Assembly (NCBI RefSeq): GCF_001189365.1
Contig: NZ_LFJJ01000019.1
Coordinates: 1 to 45,041, forward strand
Length of the DNA: 45,041 nt
Source of the DNA: Candidatus Burkholderia verschuerenii
Lineage (GTDB): Bacteria > Pseudomonadota > Gammaproteobacteria > Burkholderiales > Burkholderiaceae
Direction of reading: 5' to 3'
A model generated the notes under the pieces. It saw nothing but the letters and a program-made list of their open reading frames with translations. It did not search any database and was not told the DNA's origin. Shown one piece after another: positions 7,689-14,974 of this stretch (its first letter is position 1; each line of letters begins with the position of its first letter). The translations under genes and the position numbers were made by a program.

Positions 7689-8050
7689 AGCATGAAAGGG
7701 AAGGTCGCGAACGCCAGCCAGGCGAGCCGGCTCCCCCGACGATCGCTGACAATCGGCGCGTGATCCTCGAAGCGCAAAAGGAGCTGTCGGAGGACGGCCG
7801 CGTGATGCTGGCTGCGCTCTCGGAGAAGATCGACCGGCAGATGAACCGACTCAACACGGAAGCCAAGACCGAAATCAAGGCGTTCGTCTGGGCCGAGCTT
7901 GTGAAGAAGGAGCTGGCGGAAGGGCCAACGGTCCCATCGGCCGACATGAAGCGCGCCGCGACGTCTCCCGAGCCTACGCGCGCGCCAGCGCCAGCGCCGG
8001 CCGGCCGCCGGATCGAGCCGGAAGCCCCGCGCCGGACCTTGGGGCGGTGA
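7686..8050 (+). pseudogene. C-terminal fragment of the LPD7-type pre-relaxase protein
   Basis: Encodes QHEREGRERQPGEPAPPTIA followed by a segment nearly the same as the C-terminus of the intact protein at 36902-37852 (KELSEDGR, EKIDRQMN, LNTEAKTEIKAFV, EGPTV, PRRTL.R). The N-terminal LPD7 part is gone and replaced by the repC 3' scar in the opposite orientation. It runs to a TGA directly before the relaxase 1 gene, as the intact version does before relaxase 2. No start codon of its own is convincing. Confidence 0.75.
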
Positions 8051-8064
8051 TCTAGGGGGGAGGC

Positions 8065-9168
8065 ATGGCGCACGCGGAGGATCACGTCTGGCGTCTCCCC
8101 AGCACGGTGAATGGCAAGGATGCGAAGCCCAATCAGGCCCCTGCCACTCGCCCCATCTCACACTCTGCAAAGGCCAGGCTCGGACGGATCGCGACACGCG
8201 CTCCGGAAGCGATTGTCAAGCTGACTGGCCGGTCGCGCGGCGGACCGGCGCATCTCAAGGCCCATCTCGACTACATCACCAGCAACGGTCGTCTTCAAGC
8301 CGAGACGCAGGACGGCGAGAAGATCTCCGACATGACGCGACTTCTGGCCCTGCATGATGACTGGCTGCTGCTCGCGAACGCGGCCGAGTCTCGCGGACGA
8401 TCGACGCCGAACGCGACACAGAGCGTCGCCATCATCCTGTCCATGCCACCAGGAACGCCGCCGGACCAGGTAGAGGCGGCGGCGCGGACCTGGGCGCGCG
8501 AAACCTTCGTCGGCAAGCACGACTGGATCATGGCCCGACATGACGACACGCGGCATCCCCACGTTCACGTCACGGTGCGCGCGGTAGGGCGGGACGGCCG
8601 GCGCCTGGCTCCCGGCCCAGCCGACCTTCAGCTCTGGCTGGAGCGGTTCGCTCGCGAGCTGCGCCGCCTCGGCGTCGAGGCGGAGGCCACGCCGCGCCAA
8701 GCGCGTGTGGTTGTGCGCAAGACCCCTCACGCGGCCGTCCACCGCAGCGAACAGCGCGGCAAGGAAACTCGCGTGCGCCAAGCCGAACGTCGGGATGTGG
8801 AACGGGAGGCTCTGGCCCCCAAGCCGCAGCAGCCGCGTGATTGGAGCCAGGACATTCAAGCCCGGCAGGAGTCGATCCGGCGCGCCTATCTCGGCCATGC
8901 CGACACGCTTGCGCAGGGGGACAGCGCCGATCGCCAGCTCGCGCGCGACATTCATCGGTTCGTCGCCGACATGCCGGTGCCGCTCACGCGCCGACAGGCA
9001 ATGGCTGTTGAACTGCGCCGTGTCCTCGAACAACGGCATGACAAGGAAGCGCCCTCCCCCGCCCAGCCATCACTGTCGAACTCGGAAGACTTGCACCGTG
9101 CAAGACCGGATCGCGAGCATGGCACGCCAAATATACCAGGCCAGTCCCGCCCAGGTGGTCGGCGCTGA
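8065..9168 (+). CDS. MOBP-type conjugative relaxase, copy 1
   Basis: 367-aa relaxase: nicks one strand at oriT and stays covalently attached to the 5' end through a tyrosine. The likely nucleophile is Tyr70 in HLDYITSNG, and the metal-binding motif ARHDDTRHPHVHVTV is near residue 160. Start ATG 8065 has GGGGGGAGG upstream. It is intact, while its homologue at 37862 is frameshifted. The last 25 or so residues after PSLSNSED come from the palindrome at 9090 and unrelated DNA and do not match copy 2, so the natural C-terminus has been replaced. It is probably the working relaxase, acting with mobC and, formerly, the VirB/VirD4 machinery. Confidence 0.85.
   Translation: MAHAEDHVWRLPSTVNGKDAKPNQAPATRPISHSAKARLGRIATRAPEAIVKLTGRSRGGPAHLKAHLDYITSNGRLQAETQDGEKISDMTRLLALHDDWLLLANAAESRGRSTPNATQSVAIILSMPPGTPPDQVEAAARTWARETFVGKHDWIMARHDDTRHPHVHVTVRAVGRDGRRLAPGPADLQLWLERFARELRRLGVEAEATPRQARVVVRKTPHAAVHRSEQRGKETRVRQAERRDVEREALAPKPQQPRDWSQDIQARQESIRRAYLGHADTLAQGDSADRQLARDIHRFVADMPVPLTRRQAMAVELRRVLEQRHDKEAPSPAQPSLSNSEDLHRARPDREHGTPNIPGQSRPGGRR
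9090..9104. promoter_or_regulatory. CTTGCAC-S-GTGCAAG palindrome, site 4 (perfect)
   Basis: Perfect, central C. It is inside the last codons of relaxase 1, exactly where similarity to relaxase 2 ends. Confidence 0.85.
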
Positions 9169-9173
9169 CCGCA

Positions 9174-9329
9174 TCACGGATCACACGTTGGCGTTTGCTG
9201 CTTTGAAGCGACTTGCTCAGCCGCTTTGATGGCGAGACGTAGGTGCTGCGCCACCACTTCCACCTCGGGCGTGTCGAGCAAGGTCATGGCTTCTCGCATC
9301 AATGACAAAGCAACTGCGGTCGGGTCCAT
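9174..9329 (-). CDS. Small protein of unknown function, relative of 38966-39076
   Basis: 51-aa ORF, ATG 9329, TGA 9174-9176, beginning MDPTAVALSLMREAMTLLDT. The AV.LMR.A..LLDT pattern is shared with the 36-aa ORF just after relaxase 2, so the pair marks the same backbone position. Here it runs against the relaxase, at copy 2 it runs with it. Function unknown; no membrane segment or known motif. Confidence 0.5.
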   Translation of the reverse strand: MDPTAVALSLMREAMTLLDTPEVEVVAQHLRLAIKAAEQVASKQQTPTCDP

Positions 9330-9416
9330 CCGCCAATCCTGACGCTATCTTGTATAGGTTGATGCCCGCCGCCCGCCCCTATGGGCCGAGCGGCAGGCAT
9401 GGGGGGCTCCGGGCTG

Positions 9417-10238
9417 TCAGGCAGGCTGGAAGGCCGGCTCAAGGTCGGGATAGTGGGCGGTGACCATGCGATGCATATACCGGCTGAGGTTGGGGATACT
9501 GCGGGCGAAATCGGTGATCTCGTGGTGCATGTCCCTCGCCTGATAGAGGGCAAGCATCATCCCGACAGCCACTGCATCGAACGAAGTCGGCCGATCGGTG
9601 CCAAGCAGATATTGGTGGTCTCCGATGATTTCGGCGACCGCGCGCAAATCCTTAGACGCCTTCTCGATGATCTCGGCCGGCGTGTAGCGGGCGATGCCAT
9701 GGTCCCAGCACCGCCTCATAAAGTCGGCGCGTCCCGCATCGAAGCCAGCGCGGATGGTCGCTGGCAGCGCTGATGGATCGCCGACCGAAGCGCACAAGAG
9801 GAAGTCCCACCCGGCTTGGTCGCAGAACTCGTAATAGACGATGATCCAGTAAAGGTGATCCTCCAGCGTGCGCTGAACCAGATGCCCCGTCGCCCATTGC
9901 GTCGGCGTTAGGTTGGCGTCGGGATTGACCTGAGTGCGTTTCAGATACCCGATGATGAGATCTGAATCGGTGAGCTTTACGTCTCCCACGGCGATATACG
10001 GCACTTTGCCGCGCGGCGCGTCCTGAACGCCCATCACCGGAACGACCTCGTAGGGAACGTCCAGCAGCCGGAAGTAGGTTTCCAGCTTGGCCGAAGGCGG
10101 CGATAGCGTCGGCACGAAACGTGCGACCTCGGGATTGCCGACCGCGAACCGATGCAGCTTCACGACGGTGTTGCTGCCGATGCGGACCTGCTCATAAGGA
10201 TTCTCATAGGGCGGTCGGGATGAAAGGTCGTGCGTCAT
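9417..10238 (-). CDS. Glutathione S-transferase-like protein (GST_N/metaxin type)
   Basis: 273-aa protein with a thioredoxin-like N-terminal GST domain (KLHRFAVGNPE, SAKLETYFRLLDVPYEVVPV, GKVPYIAVGDVKLTDSDLII) and an all-helical C-terminal domain (LEDHLYWIIVYYEF, DRPTSFDAVAVGMMLALY). The long N-terminal extension and SAKLETYFR place it in the Tom37/metaxin-like GST group and not among classical GSTs. ATG 10238 with AGGAG upstream. It is divergent from the TetR gene, which probably controls it. Likely role: detoxification or stress; the substrate cannot be told. Confidence 0.7.
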   Translation of the reverse strand: MTHDLSSRPPYENPYEQVRIGSNTVVKLHRFAVGNPEVARFVPTLSPPSAKLETYFRLLDVPYEVVPVMGVQDAPRGKVPYIAVGDVKLTDSDLIIGYLKRTQVNPDANLTPTQWATGHLVQRTLEDHLYWIIVYYEFCDQAGWDFLLCASVGDPSALPATIRAGFDAGRADFMRRCWDHGIARYTPAEIIEKASKDLRAVAEIIGDHQYLLGTDRPTSFDAVAVGMMLALYQARDMHHEITDFARSIPNLSRYMHRMVTAHYPDLEPAFQPA

Positions 10239-10322
10239 GCGGGCTTGCTCCTAATCATGGATTTTCCTAAAATTCTGTAGCTAAGTAGCGCTGTCAATAA
10301 TTATCTGCGAATCGGTAGTAAA
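10239..10322. promoter_or_regulatory. Divergent promoter region of the GST and tetR genes
   Basis: 84-base AT-rich gap. On the minus strand TTGACA (about 10289-10294) precedes an AT-rich -10 about 17 bases later, suited to the GST gene. The TetR gene begins at the other end with a weak ribosome site. Autoregulation by TetR binding here is the usual arrangement and is inferred. Confidence 0.5.
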
Positions 10323-10937
10323 ATGGAAGTGAGCAGGCCCGTGCGAGGCCGTCCCAAGCGGATTGACGACGGCGCAGTGTTGGACGCCGTGCTCGGCGTG
10401 TTTTGGGAAAAGGGCTATGCCGGCGCTTCGCTCACCGACTTGGCCGACGCCGCAGGCGTTAGCCGGCCGCGGCTCTACGACGCCTTCCACGACAAGACGG
10501 CGATGTATCTGGCCGTCGTCGATCGCGTGATCGGCGACACCAGGGCGGCACTCGAACACGCGCTGCCGGCCGCGCGGCCGTTGCGGGACGAGCTGGCGAC
10601 GTTCTTCGCCATGTCGATCGACCACTATCTGTCAGGTGGAAAGGCACGGGGCTGCCTGGTAGTGTGCACTGCGCCCGCCGAAGCGGCGGAGACGCCGGCA
10701 GTGGCCGCAGCGCTGTGGCGGCTCATTGCCCTGCTCGATGAGCTGTTCGAGCGGCGGTTTCGGATCGCGCAGGATCGCGGCGAAATCGACGCGGCGGTTC
10801 CCGTCGCCATGCTCGCGAGACAGACGACTGGCATGGTGCAAGGCTTGGCGCTGCGGGCGCGCAGCGGGGCCGCTCTTGCCGAGATGCAGGAGATCGCCCG
10901 TATGACGCTCGACTTCCTGACTGCGCGCGCATCCTAG
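10323..10937 (+). CDS. TetR/AcrR-family transcriptional regulator
   Basis: 204 aa. The N-terminal HTH is plain: VLDAVLGVFWEKGYAGASLT, DLADAAGVSRPRLYDAFHDK, then MYLAVVDRVI. The C-terminal ligand domain carries the GCLVVCTAPAEAAE segment common in repressors of small reductases and GST-like genes. It is divergently transcribed from the GST-like gene with an 84-base shared control region and is most simply its repressor. Intact; this GST-TetR pair is the only metabolic cargo on the window besides the cyanase scrap. Confidence 0.85.
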   Translation: MEVSRPVRGRPKRIDDGAVLDAVLGVFWEKGYAGASLTDLADAAGVSRPRLYDAFHDKTAMYLAVVDRVIGDTRAALEHALPAARPLRDELATFFAMSIDHYLSGGKARGCLVVCTAPAEAAETPAVAAALWRLIALLDELFERRFRIAQDRGEIDAAVPVAMLARQTTGMVQGLALRARSGAALAEMQEIARMTLDFLTARAS

Positions 10938-10983
10938 CCGCGATCGTCACACGGCTCCGTTACAGGAGCACCGTGCAGACGGT

Positions 10984-10998
10984 CTTGCACCGTGCAAG
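10984..10998. promoter_or_regulatory. CTTGCAC-S-GTGCAAG palindrome, site 5 (perfect, 19-bp extended)
   Basis: Perfect, central C, flanked by GT and AC so that the palindrome is 19 bp. It sits between the convergent ends of tetR (10937) and mobC (11000), so it cannot be a promoter operator for either. Confidence 0.85.
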
Positions 10999-10999
10999 A

Positions 11000-11740
11000 C
11001 TATTCGCTCTCCGCGAAGCGCGTCGGCCGTCGTCGCGGCCGGCGCTTCCGCTTGGCCTCGGCGGTGCTGGCCTCCGCGTCGGCCCGCTCCACGGCTCCCG
11101 GCGCAGCCGTAGGCCGGTCCTCGTCCGGTAGGCCCCAATATTCGAAGTTACCGCTCATGACGGCCACGACGCGGCGCATCTCGAAGCGCAGCAGCTCGAC
11201 GGCCTCCCGCGTAGCCGTGCCCTGATGTGGCGGATACTCGCCGGTCTGAACGGCGACGTTCAGGGCGTGCGCGATTTGGTTGACGTTGTTGCCGATCGCG
11301 CGGAGCTCGCGGAATAGCGAGCGCAGTTCATCGATCTCGGCCGCGTTCCATTGCGGCCGGCGCGCCAGGTGGACGATCGCCAGCGAGCGCAGCCAATTCG
11401 CCGAACTTGTCCCCTGCGCTTGGGCGGCCTCGGCCAACGCGGCGCGCTCGGCCGCCTTGAGGCGGACTCCGACCCGAGCGCCGGTCCCCGCGCCTCTTGG
11501 CGCGGCCGGTGCCTGTCCGATCGCGGCCTTTGACACGAGGCGGCGTAGCGCGGCCGACGTGCCGCCATCAGTTCCTTGGGCTTGCGCCTTGAAGGCCGCG
11601 GCCAAGTCCGCCTGCACCCATGTCGATAGAAGCTCTTGCCCAGAATGACCAAGGTGAAGAACGAAGTTCTTCACCTTGGTCATTCTGGGCAAGAGAAAAA
11701 GAATGGATCGACCGGCCTTGTCTTGCACCGTGCAAGACAT
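11000..11740 (-). CDS. mobC: Relaxosome accessory protein MobC
   Basis: Up to 246 aa. The MobC signature is the segment ELRAIGNNVNQIAHALNVAV (residues about 155-175), preceded by the GVRLKAAERAALAEAAQAQG region typical of RHH-like relaxosome proteins. MobC helps the relaxase open oriT. The furthest ATG (11740) gives MSCTVQD, meaning that the palindrome site forms codons 2-7 and the 63-bp inverted repeat forms codons about 16-36. A later start, for example near the GTG in STWVQADL, would place both elements upstream of the gene. The start is therefore uncertain. The C-terminal tail is basic and disordered. Confidence 0.75.
   Translation of the reverse strand: MSCTVQDKAGRSILFLLPRMTKVKNFVLHLGHSGQELLSTWVQADLAAAFKAQAQGTDGGTSAALRRLVSKAAIGQAPAAPRGAGTGARVGVRLKAAERAALAEAAQAQGTSSANWLRSLAIVHLARRPQWNAAEIDELRSLFRELRAIGNNVNQIAHALNVAVQTGEYPPHQGTATREAVELLRFEMRRVVAVMSGNFEYWGLPDEDRPTAAPGAVERADAEASTAEAKRKRRPRRRPTRFAESE
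11633..11695. repeat. Perfect 30-bp inverted repeat with 3-base loop at the mobC start
   Basis: Left arm 11633-11662 (starts CTCTTGCCCAGAATG) and right arm 11666-11695 are exact reverse complements around GAA. No T-run follows on either strand, so it is not a simple terminator. Location at mobC suggests part of oriT or a cruciform recognised by relaxosome proteins; it could also be a recent duplication scar. Confidence 0.8.
11722..11736. promoter_or_regulatory. CTTGCAC-S-GTGCAAG palindrome, site 6 (perfect, 21-bp extended)
   Basis: Perfect, central C, with matching TGT/ACA flanks (21 bp). It overlaps codons 2-7 of the longest mobC frame. Its left flank CCGGCCTTGT is shared with site 7 at 12654. 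Confidence 0.85.
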
Positions 11741-11834
11741 CGACAGGCTGCGGGCGCTCTACATAAGAAGATCATCGCGCCTCGTTTCAAGCCTCATGCC
11801 AGTCCGGACCCTCCGACACCCATCAGCACAGCCC

Positions 11835-12191
11835 TTAGAGATACCACCACCAAGGCGGGACAGGATCGGGACGCCCGAAGTCAGGATCGGCATTCTCGGC
11901 AAGCGCGGTGAAACCGGCGAACAAGAAGCATGAGACAACCGCGATGGCCATGGCACTCGCTGCGTCACGCCAAGCACCATGCATGCAGCAATAAACCGCA
12001 AAAACGAAACCGCCGATCATCGCCAGAGCGAGCGGTACGAATATGAGCATGCGAATGAACGGCAAAATGAAAACGAACAGCATCCACAACAAACCTAGCG
12101 GCACGGCCAAGATGATGCGCAGCAAGCGAAGGAAAATGCGCCCCCTCGCAGAGTTTGCGCGTATCAGCCGTGGCAATCCTCTGTTAGTCAT
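11835..12191 (-). CDS. Small membrane protein with C-terminal PPWWWY motif, copy 1
   Basis: 118 aa from ATG 12191 (aligned with copy 2). Three hydrophobic stretches (LAVPLGLLWMLFVFILPF, MLIFVPLALAMIGGFVFAVY, AMAIAVVSCFLFAGFTAL) are followed by a soluble tail with ENADPDFGRP and the end PPWWWYL. The paralogue at 13612-13866 shares the start (M-RGL.R), ARGRI.LRLL, the HGAWRDA/HHAWGDA segment and the PPWWWYF end. No known function. It lies on the same strand as the parAB-toprim group but is separated from it by the higBA remnant. Confidence 0.65.
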   Translation of the reverse strand: MTNRGLPRLIRANSARGRIFLRLLRIILAVPLGLLWMLFVFILPFIRMLIFVPLALAMIGGFVFAVYCCMHGAWRDAASAMAIAVVSCFLFAGFTALAENADPDFGRPDPVPPWWWYL

Positions 12192-12234
12192 GGCCGCGCG
12201 TCCCAAACGCTCTCGTAGCCCTCAACGTGCATGC

Positions 12235-12559
12235 TCATAGCAACGCCTCGAGACCTTTGCGCCAGATGACGTTCACAGGGCGATGGCTGGCCCCTTCGCC
12301 TGCGTCATGCCCGCTCAAGATGCGAGACGTAGCCCCTTGTCATGTTGAGATACCGGGCAAACGCGGCTTGGCTAAGGTGCGTCTTCTCGCGCACCGCTGC
12401 GGCCGTGATCGGCTCGGCCGTGGGCAGGGCATTCTCCTCGAGGTGGCGTGCCGTGATTTTCTGAAAGGCCACCTCGTCCATGAGGCCGAGGCGGCGCTGT
12501 GCGCCAGTCATTTCGACAAGCTCGCGGGCGAGGCGGCTAGGCTGTTTCGTCTTGGTCAT
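12235..12559 (-). pseudogene. HigA-like HTH antitoxin, frameshifted
   Basis: Starts MTKTKQPSRLARELVEMTGA and contains the XRE HTH (VREKTHLSQAAFARYLNMTR, YVSHLER). The frame ends early at 12305, but the expected C-terminal sequence VNVIWRKGLEALL is present in the next frame down to a TGA at 12235-12237. A single shift near 12310 therefore broke an otherwise complete antitoxin. It overlaps the toxin remnant upstream by its start, as in intact higBA-type operons. Confidence 0.7.
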
Positions 12560-12613
12560 ACTTGATCTCCTCTAGCTCTCCATCGTCAAGGGCATGCCCG
12601 ACAATCTCGGTCT
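12537..12613 (-). pseudogene. C-terminal remnant of a HigB/RelE-type toxin
   Basis: In the frame overlapping the antitoxin start, codons read TEIVGHALDDGELEEIKYDQ then DETA and TAG (12537-12539). This matches the usual end of RelE/HigB-like toxins (..AL..GELEEI..). An in-frame TAG lies directly before it (12613-12615) and the next palindrome is 40 bases further on. The body of the toxin is missing, so the module is dead. Confidence 0.5.
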
Positions 12614-12653
12614 AAGCGGCAAGCCAGTTCGCGGCGATGGAGCCCGGCCTTGT

Positions 12654-12668
12654 CTTGCACGGTGCAAG
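12654..12668. promoter_or_regulatory. CTTGCAC-S-GTGCAAG palindrome, site 7 (perfect)
   Basis: Perfect, central G, preceded by the same CCGGCCTTGT flank as site 6. It separates the truncated toxin from the 3' end of the toprim gene. Confidence 0.85.
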
Positions 12669-12718
12669 CCTTGGCTCGCCGCCAAAGGTCACAAACTAAA
12701 ATCATCGTCCCGTCTCCC

Positions 12719-13612
12719 TCACAAATCCCCGTCCGTAAGTTGCTCGTTCCAATCCTTGGCGTCTGGCCTCTTTCGGCTGAAAGCGAGGCCCGCCGCGTCC
12801 GCGAGGCTGTGCAGCCGGTCGGCCAGCAACTCACCGCCATGTCCTCGATCGGTCGCGGCAACAATCCGTGCTCCGGCTGGGAGCATCGCGCGCAACGTGT
12901 CGGCCGTGGTCGGGCCGAAACCACCACCGGTCGATAGGTAGGCGGTTCTATCGTGCCAGCCTTCAAGCGTGGCGAGGCTGAGCGCGTCTATCGCGCTTTC
13001 CGCGACGGGGATTCGCTGCGCACTCACCAGCTCGCCAATCCAGAAAAGCGCCTTATCGCCGCCCTTGGCGAAGCCATTATATTTCGGGCCGCGCATTTCC
13101 CAACCGCAGGGCCGACCGTCGCTTTTACGGTGCTGAAACCAGACCGTTCCATAGATGCCCTCGCGCAAAAGACCTGCACCGATCGCGCGTTCCAGCGTGG
13201 CTACCGGCAGACCGCGAGTGTCTGTGAGATACGCCCAACCTTGCGAGCCGGGCCGGACCTGATGCGCCTTCGCCCACGTCCGCGCGGCGTCGATCGGCGC
13301 TTGGGCTGAGCGCTCGCGAAAGGCCGGAGTGATGGACGTGGCGATGCCGGCCATTGGGCGTAGCGCCTTGCGCGCGTGGTCGATGGTGCCGCCCCATAAA
13401 TGCTGCGCGATGGCGATCACGTCTCCGCGCCCATCGTTGAGGGGATCGAACCAGCCTTTGCCCTCATGCGTCACGATGACGATTTCCGCGCCGCTGCGAT
13501 ATTTCGCGGCATGCTTGGTGCTCTCGGCTGCGTCCAGCTTCCATCCGGCCCTCTCAAGAACGGCCCGACAATCGACGCCATGGCGCAGTTCGTCTAGCTC
13601 TCGGTCGTGCAT
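12719..13612 (-). CDS. DUF3991/toprim-domain protein
   Basis: 297 aa from ATG 13612, which overlaps the stop of the upstream gene as ATGA. The N-terminal part (VDCRAVLERAGWKLDAAEST, GKGWFDPLNDGRGDVIAIAQ) is the primase-like zinc-less domain of DUF3991 proteins. The C-terminal part holds toprim-like motifs: VAESAIDALSLATLEG (acidic) and GARIVAATDRGHGGELLADR (the D.D-type position reads TDRGHGG). Such plasmid proteins are thought to take part in DNA primase or nicking reactions during replication or establishment in a recipient; this is family knowledge. Intact, fourth gene of the parA-parB-PPWWWY-toprim operon. Confidence 0.8.
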   Translation of the reverse strand: MHDRELDELRHGVDCRAVLERAGWKLDAAESTKHAAKYRSGAEIVIVTHEGKGWFDPLNDGRGDVIAIAQHLWGGTIDHARKALRPMAGIATSITPAFRERSAQAPIDAARTWAKAHQVRPGSQGWAYLTDTRGLPVATLERAIGAGLLREGIYGTVWFQHRKSDGRPCGWEMRGPKYNGFAKGGDKALFWIGELVSAQRIPVAESAIDALSLATLEGWHDRTAYLSTGGGFGPTTADTLRAMLPAGARIVAATDRGHGGELLADRLHSLADAAGLAFSRKRPDAKDWNEQLTDGDL

Positions 13613-13866
13613 CAGAAATACCACCACCAAGGAGGCCAAAGCGTCGACCGCGAAAAGTCGTGGTCGATCGCCTCGGCAATGAAAGTGAAGGCCGCGAGGC
13701 CAGCCGCAGAAACGGCACCGACAGCAGCGGCGGTCGAAGCGTCACCCCAAGCATGATGAAGGCCGAAATAGATTCCGACGGCGAAACCGCCGATCAACAG
13801 GCGAAGAAGGATACGTCCCGCTGTGGGTGCGTGGCGCTCAGGCCGGGTCAGTCCTCTGTCGATCAT
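13612..13866 (-). CDS. Small membrane protein with C-terminal PPWWWY motif, copy 2
   Basis: 84 aa from ATG 13866, chosen because GGAGGGG lies upstream and the first residues (MIDRGLTRPER) align with copy 1. Two hydrophobic segments (LLRLLIGGFAVGIYFGL, AAVGAVSAAGLAAFTFIAEA), then DHDFSRSTLWPPWWWYF. It sits 14 bases after parB and is coupled to the toprim gene by an ATGA overlap. That the family is encoded inside a partition/primase operon suggests a maintenance or transfer-related role, but nothing more can be said. Confidence 0.75.
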   Translation of the reverse strand: MIDRGLTRPERHAPTAGRILLRLLIGGFAVGIYFGLHHAWGDASTAAAVGAVSAAGLAAFTFIAEAIDHDFSRSTLWPPWWWYF

Positions 13867-13880
13867 ATCGGCCCCTCCTC

Positions 13881-14972
13881 CTACTCGATGCGGACAATCC
13901 GCAATTCGCTGACGCTGATTTCTTCGATGCCAGTCGGGAACCGGACCAAGGCGCATCCCTCAGTTTTGGCCTTGCGATCCAAGATCAGCGCTCCCTGTTC
14001 CGCGCCGTCGATCCGGACGATGAAAACTGGCGCGGCGGCATGGGGTTCTGCCGACCGCTCGGGCTTCGGAGCGAGGGCCGCGTCCGGCGAGAGATTCGGC
14101 CGCGAGAAGTCGAAGCCGGGGCGCTCCGCAACCTTCGCCTCACCCGGCTGGGGCTTGCTCTGCTCGGCAAAAGGGGCCTGATGGGGAGGAGGAACCAGAG
14201 CCGGGGCTGCATGACGGTCCAGAACGATGCTGCCGGTAGGCTTGCCGGTAATGCTGCCGATGATCCGCCGGGCCTCGGTAATCGTGATGAACGTATCTGC
14301 GTCGGGCAGGGCTTCGATAACCTCGACCGGGGTCTTTCCCCATTGACGAAAGAGGTCATAGAGCGCCCGCATGTCGCTATTGTCCATGCGCGCGCGCAGC
14401 TCTGGCGGGAAGCTGGCCGCCTGCTTGAAAGCCGCAACCTGATAGTCCTTGAGATTGCAAATCGCCGCGATTTGCTTGTTGTTCTTGCCTTCGCTCGAAA
14501 GTTTGTCGATCGCGGCCGAAAGATCCGAGTTGGTGAGGTTCGCGCGCTGCTGGTTCTCGATCACCTGCGCGGCAAAATCGTCATCGTCCTTGACGCGGAT
14601 AACAGCAGGAATGTCCTTCACGCCCGCGATCTTGGAGGCGCGGAAACGGCGTGCGCCAAAGGCCAGCATATAGCGACCCTCGACGGACGGTCGAACGACG
14701 ATCGGTTGAATGACGCCCTTTAGCTTGATCGTCTCGGCCATGCTCTCAAGCTCGGCCTGATCGAACACACGGCGCGGCTGGTCGTGGTCTTCGATGATAT
14801 CGGCCAGCATGAGGCACAGCGCTTCGCCATGTCCCTCGCCACTCGCTGCGCGGAGATTGCCGAACGATGCGGCGGCGAACGTGGCGCGCGGCTTCGGCGC
14901 TGCCGTTTTGGCGTCAGCCTTGGCCGGGGCAGGCTTCGCTTTCGCTGGAGTCTTGATGGTCTTGGCGGTCAT
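13881..14972 (-). CDS. parB: KorB-like ParB partition/repressor protein
   Basis: 363 aa from ATG 14972 (GGAG upstream; two bases after the parA stop). Residues about 50-145 form the ParB/Spo0J N-terminal domain with LADIIEDHDQPRRVF, GVIQPIVVRP and the nucleotide-binding motif GARRFRAS. The central HTH follows (SEGKNNKQIAAICNLKDYQV) with the helical DNA-binding extension (MRALYDLFRQWGKTPVEVIE). A long proline-rich linker then leads to a C-terminal SH3-like domain (GALILDRKAKTEGCALVRF, EEISVSELRIVRIE). That last domain is characteristic of KorB of RK2/RP4, which is both centromere-binding ParB and global repressor. The 14 CTTGCAC-S-GTGCAAG sites are its best candidate targets. Binding is inferred, not shown. 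Confidence 0.85.
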   Translation of the reverse strand: MTAKTIKTPAKAKPAPAKADAKTAAPKPRATFAAASFGNLRAASGEGHGEALCLMLADIIEDHDQPRRVFDQAELESMAETIKLKGVIQPIVVRPSVEGRYMLAFGARRFRASKIAGVKDIPAVIRVKDDDDFAAQVIENQQRANLTNSDLSAAIDKLSSEGKNNKQIAAICNLKDYQVAAFKQAASFPPELRARMDNSDMRALYDLFRQWGKTPVEVIEALPDADTFITITEARRIIGSITGKPTGSIVLDRHAAPALVPPPHQAPFAEQSKPQPGEAKVAERPGFDFSRPNLSPDAALAPKPERSAEPHAAAPVFIVRIDGAEQGALILDRKAKTEGCALVRFPTGIEEISVSELRIVRIE

Positions 14973-14974
14973 GT

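Noticed and set aside
12586..12704. 39-residue ORF after the toprim gene (MILVCDLWRR...)
   Set aside because: It has a fair ribosome site, but the sequence is made of palindrome site 7 and toxin remnant in another frame. No support beyond length.
13827..14723. Long plus-strand ORF opposite parB
   Set aside because: Shadow of the parB codons in a GC-rich gene. The minus strand carries the recognised protein.
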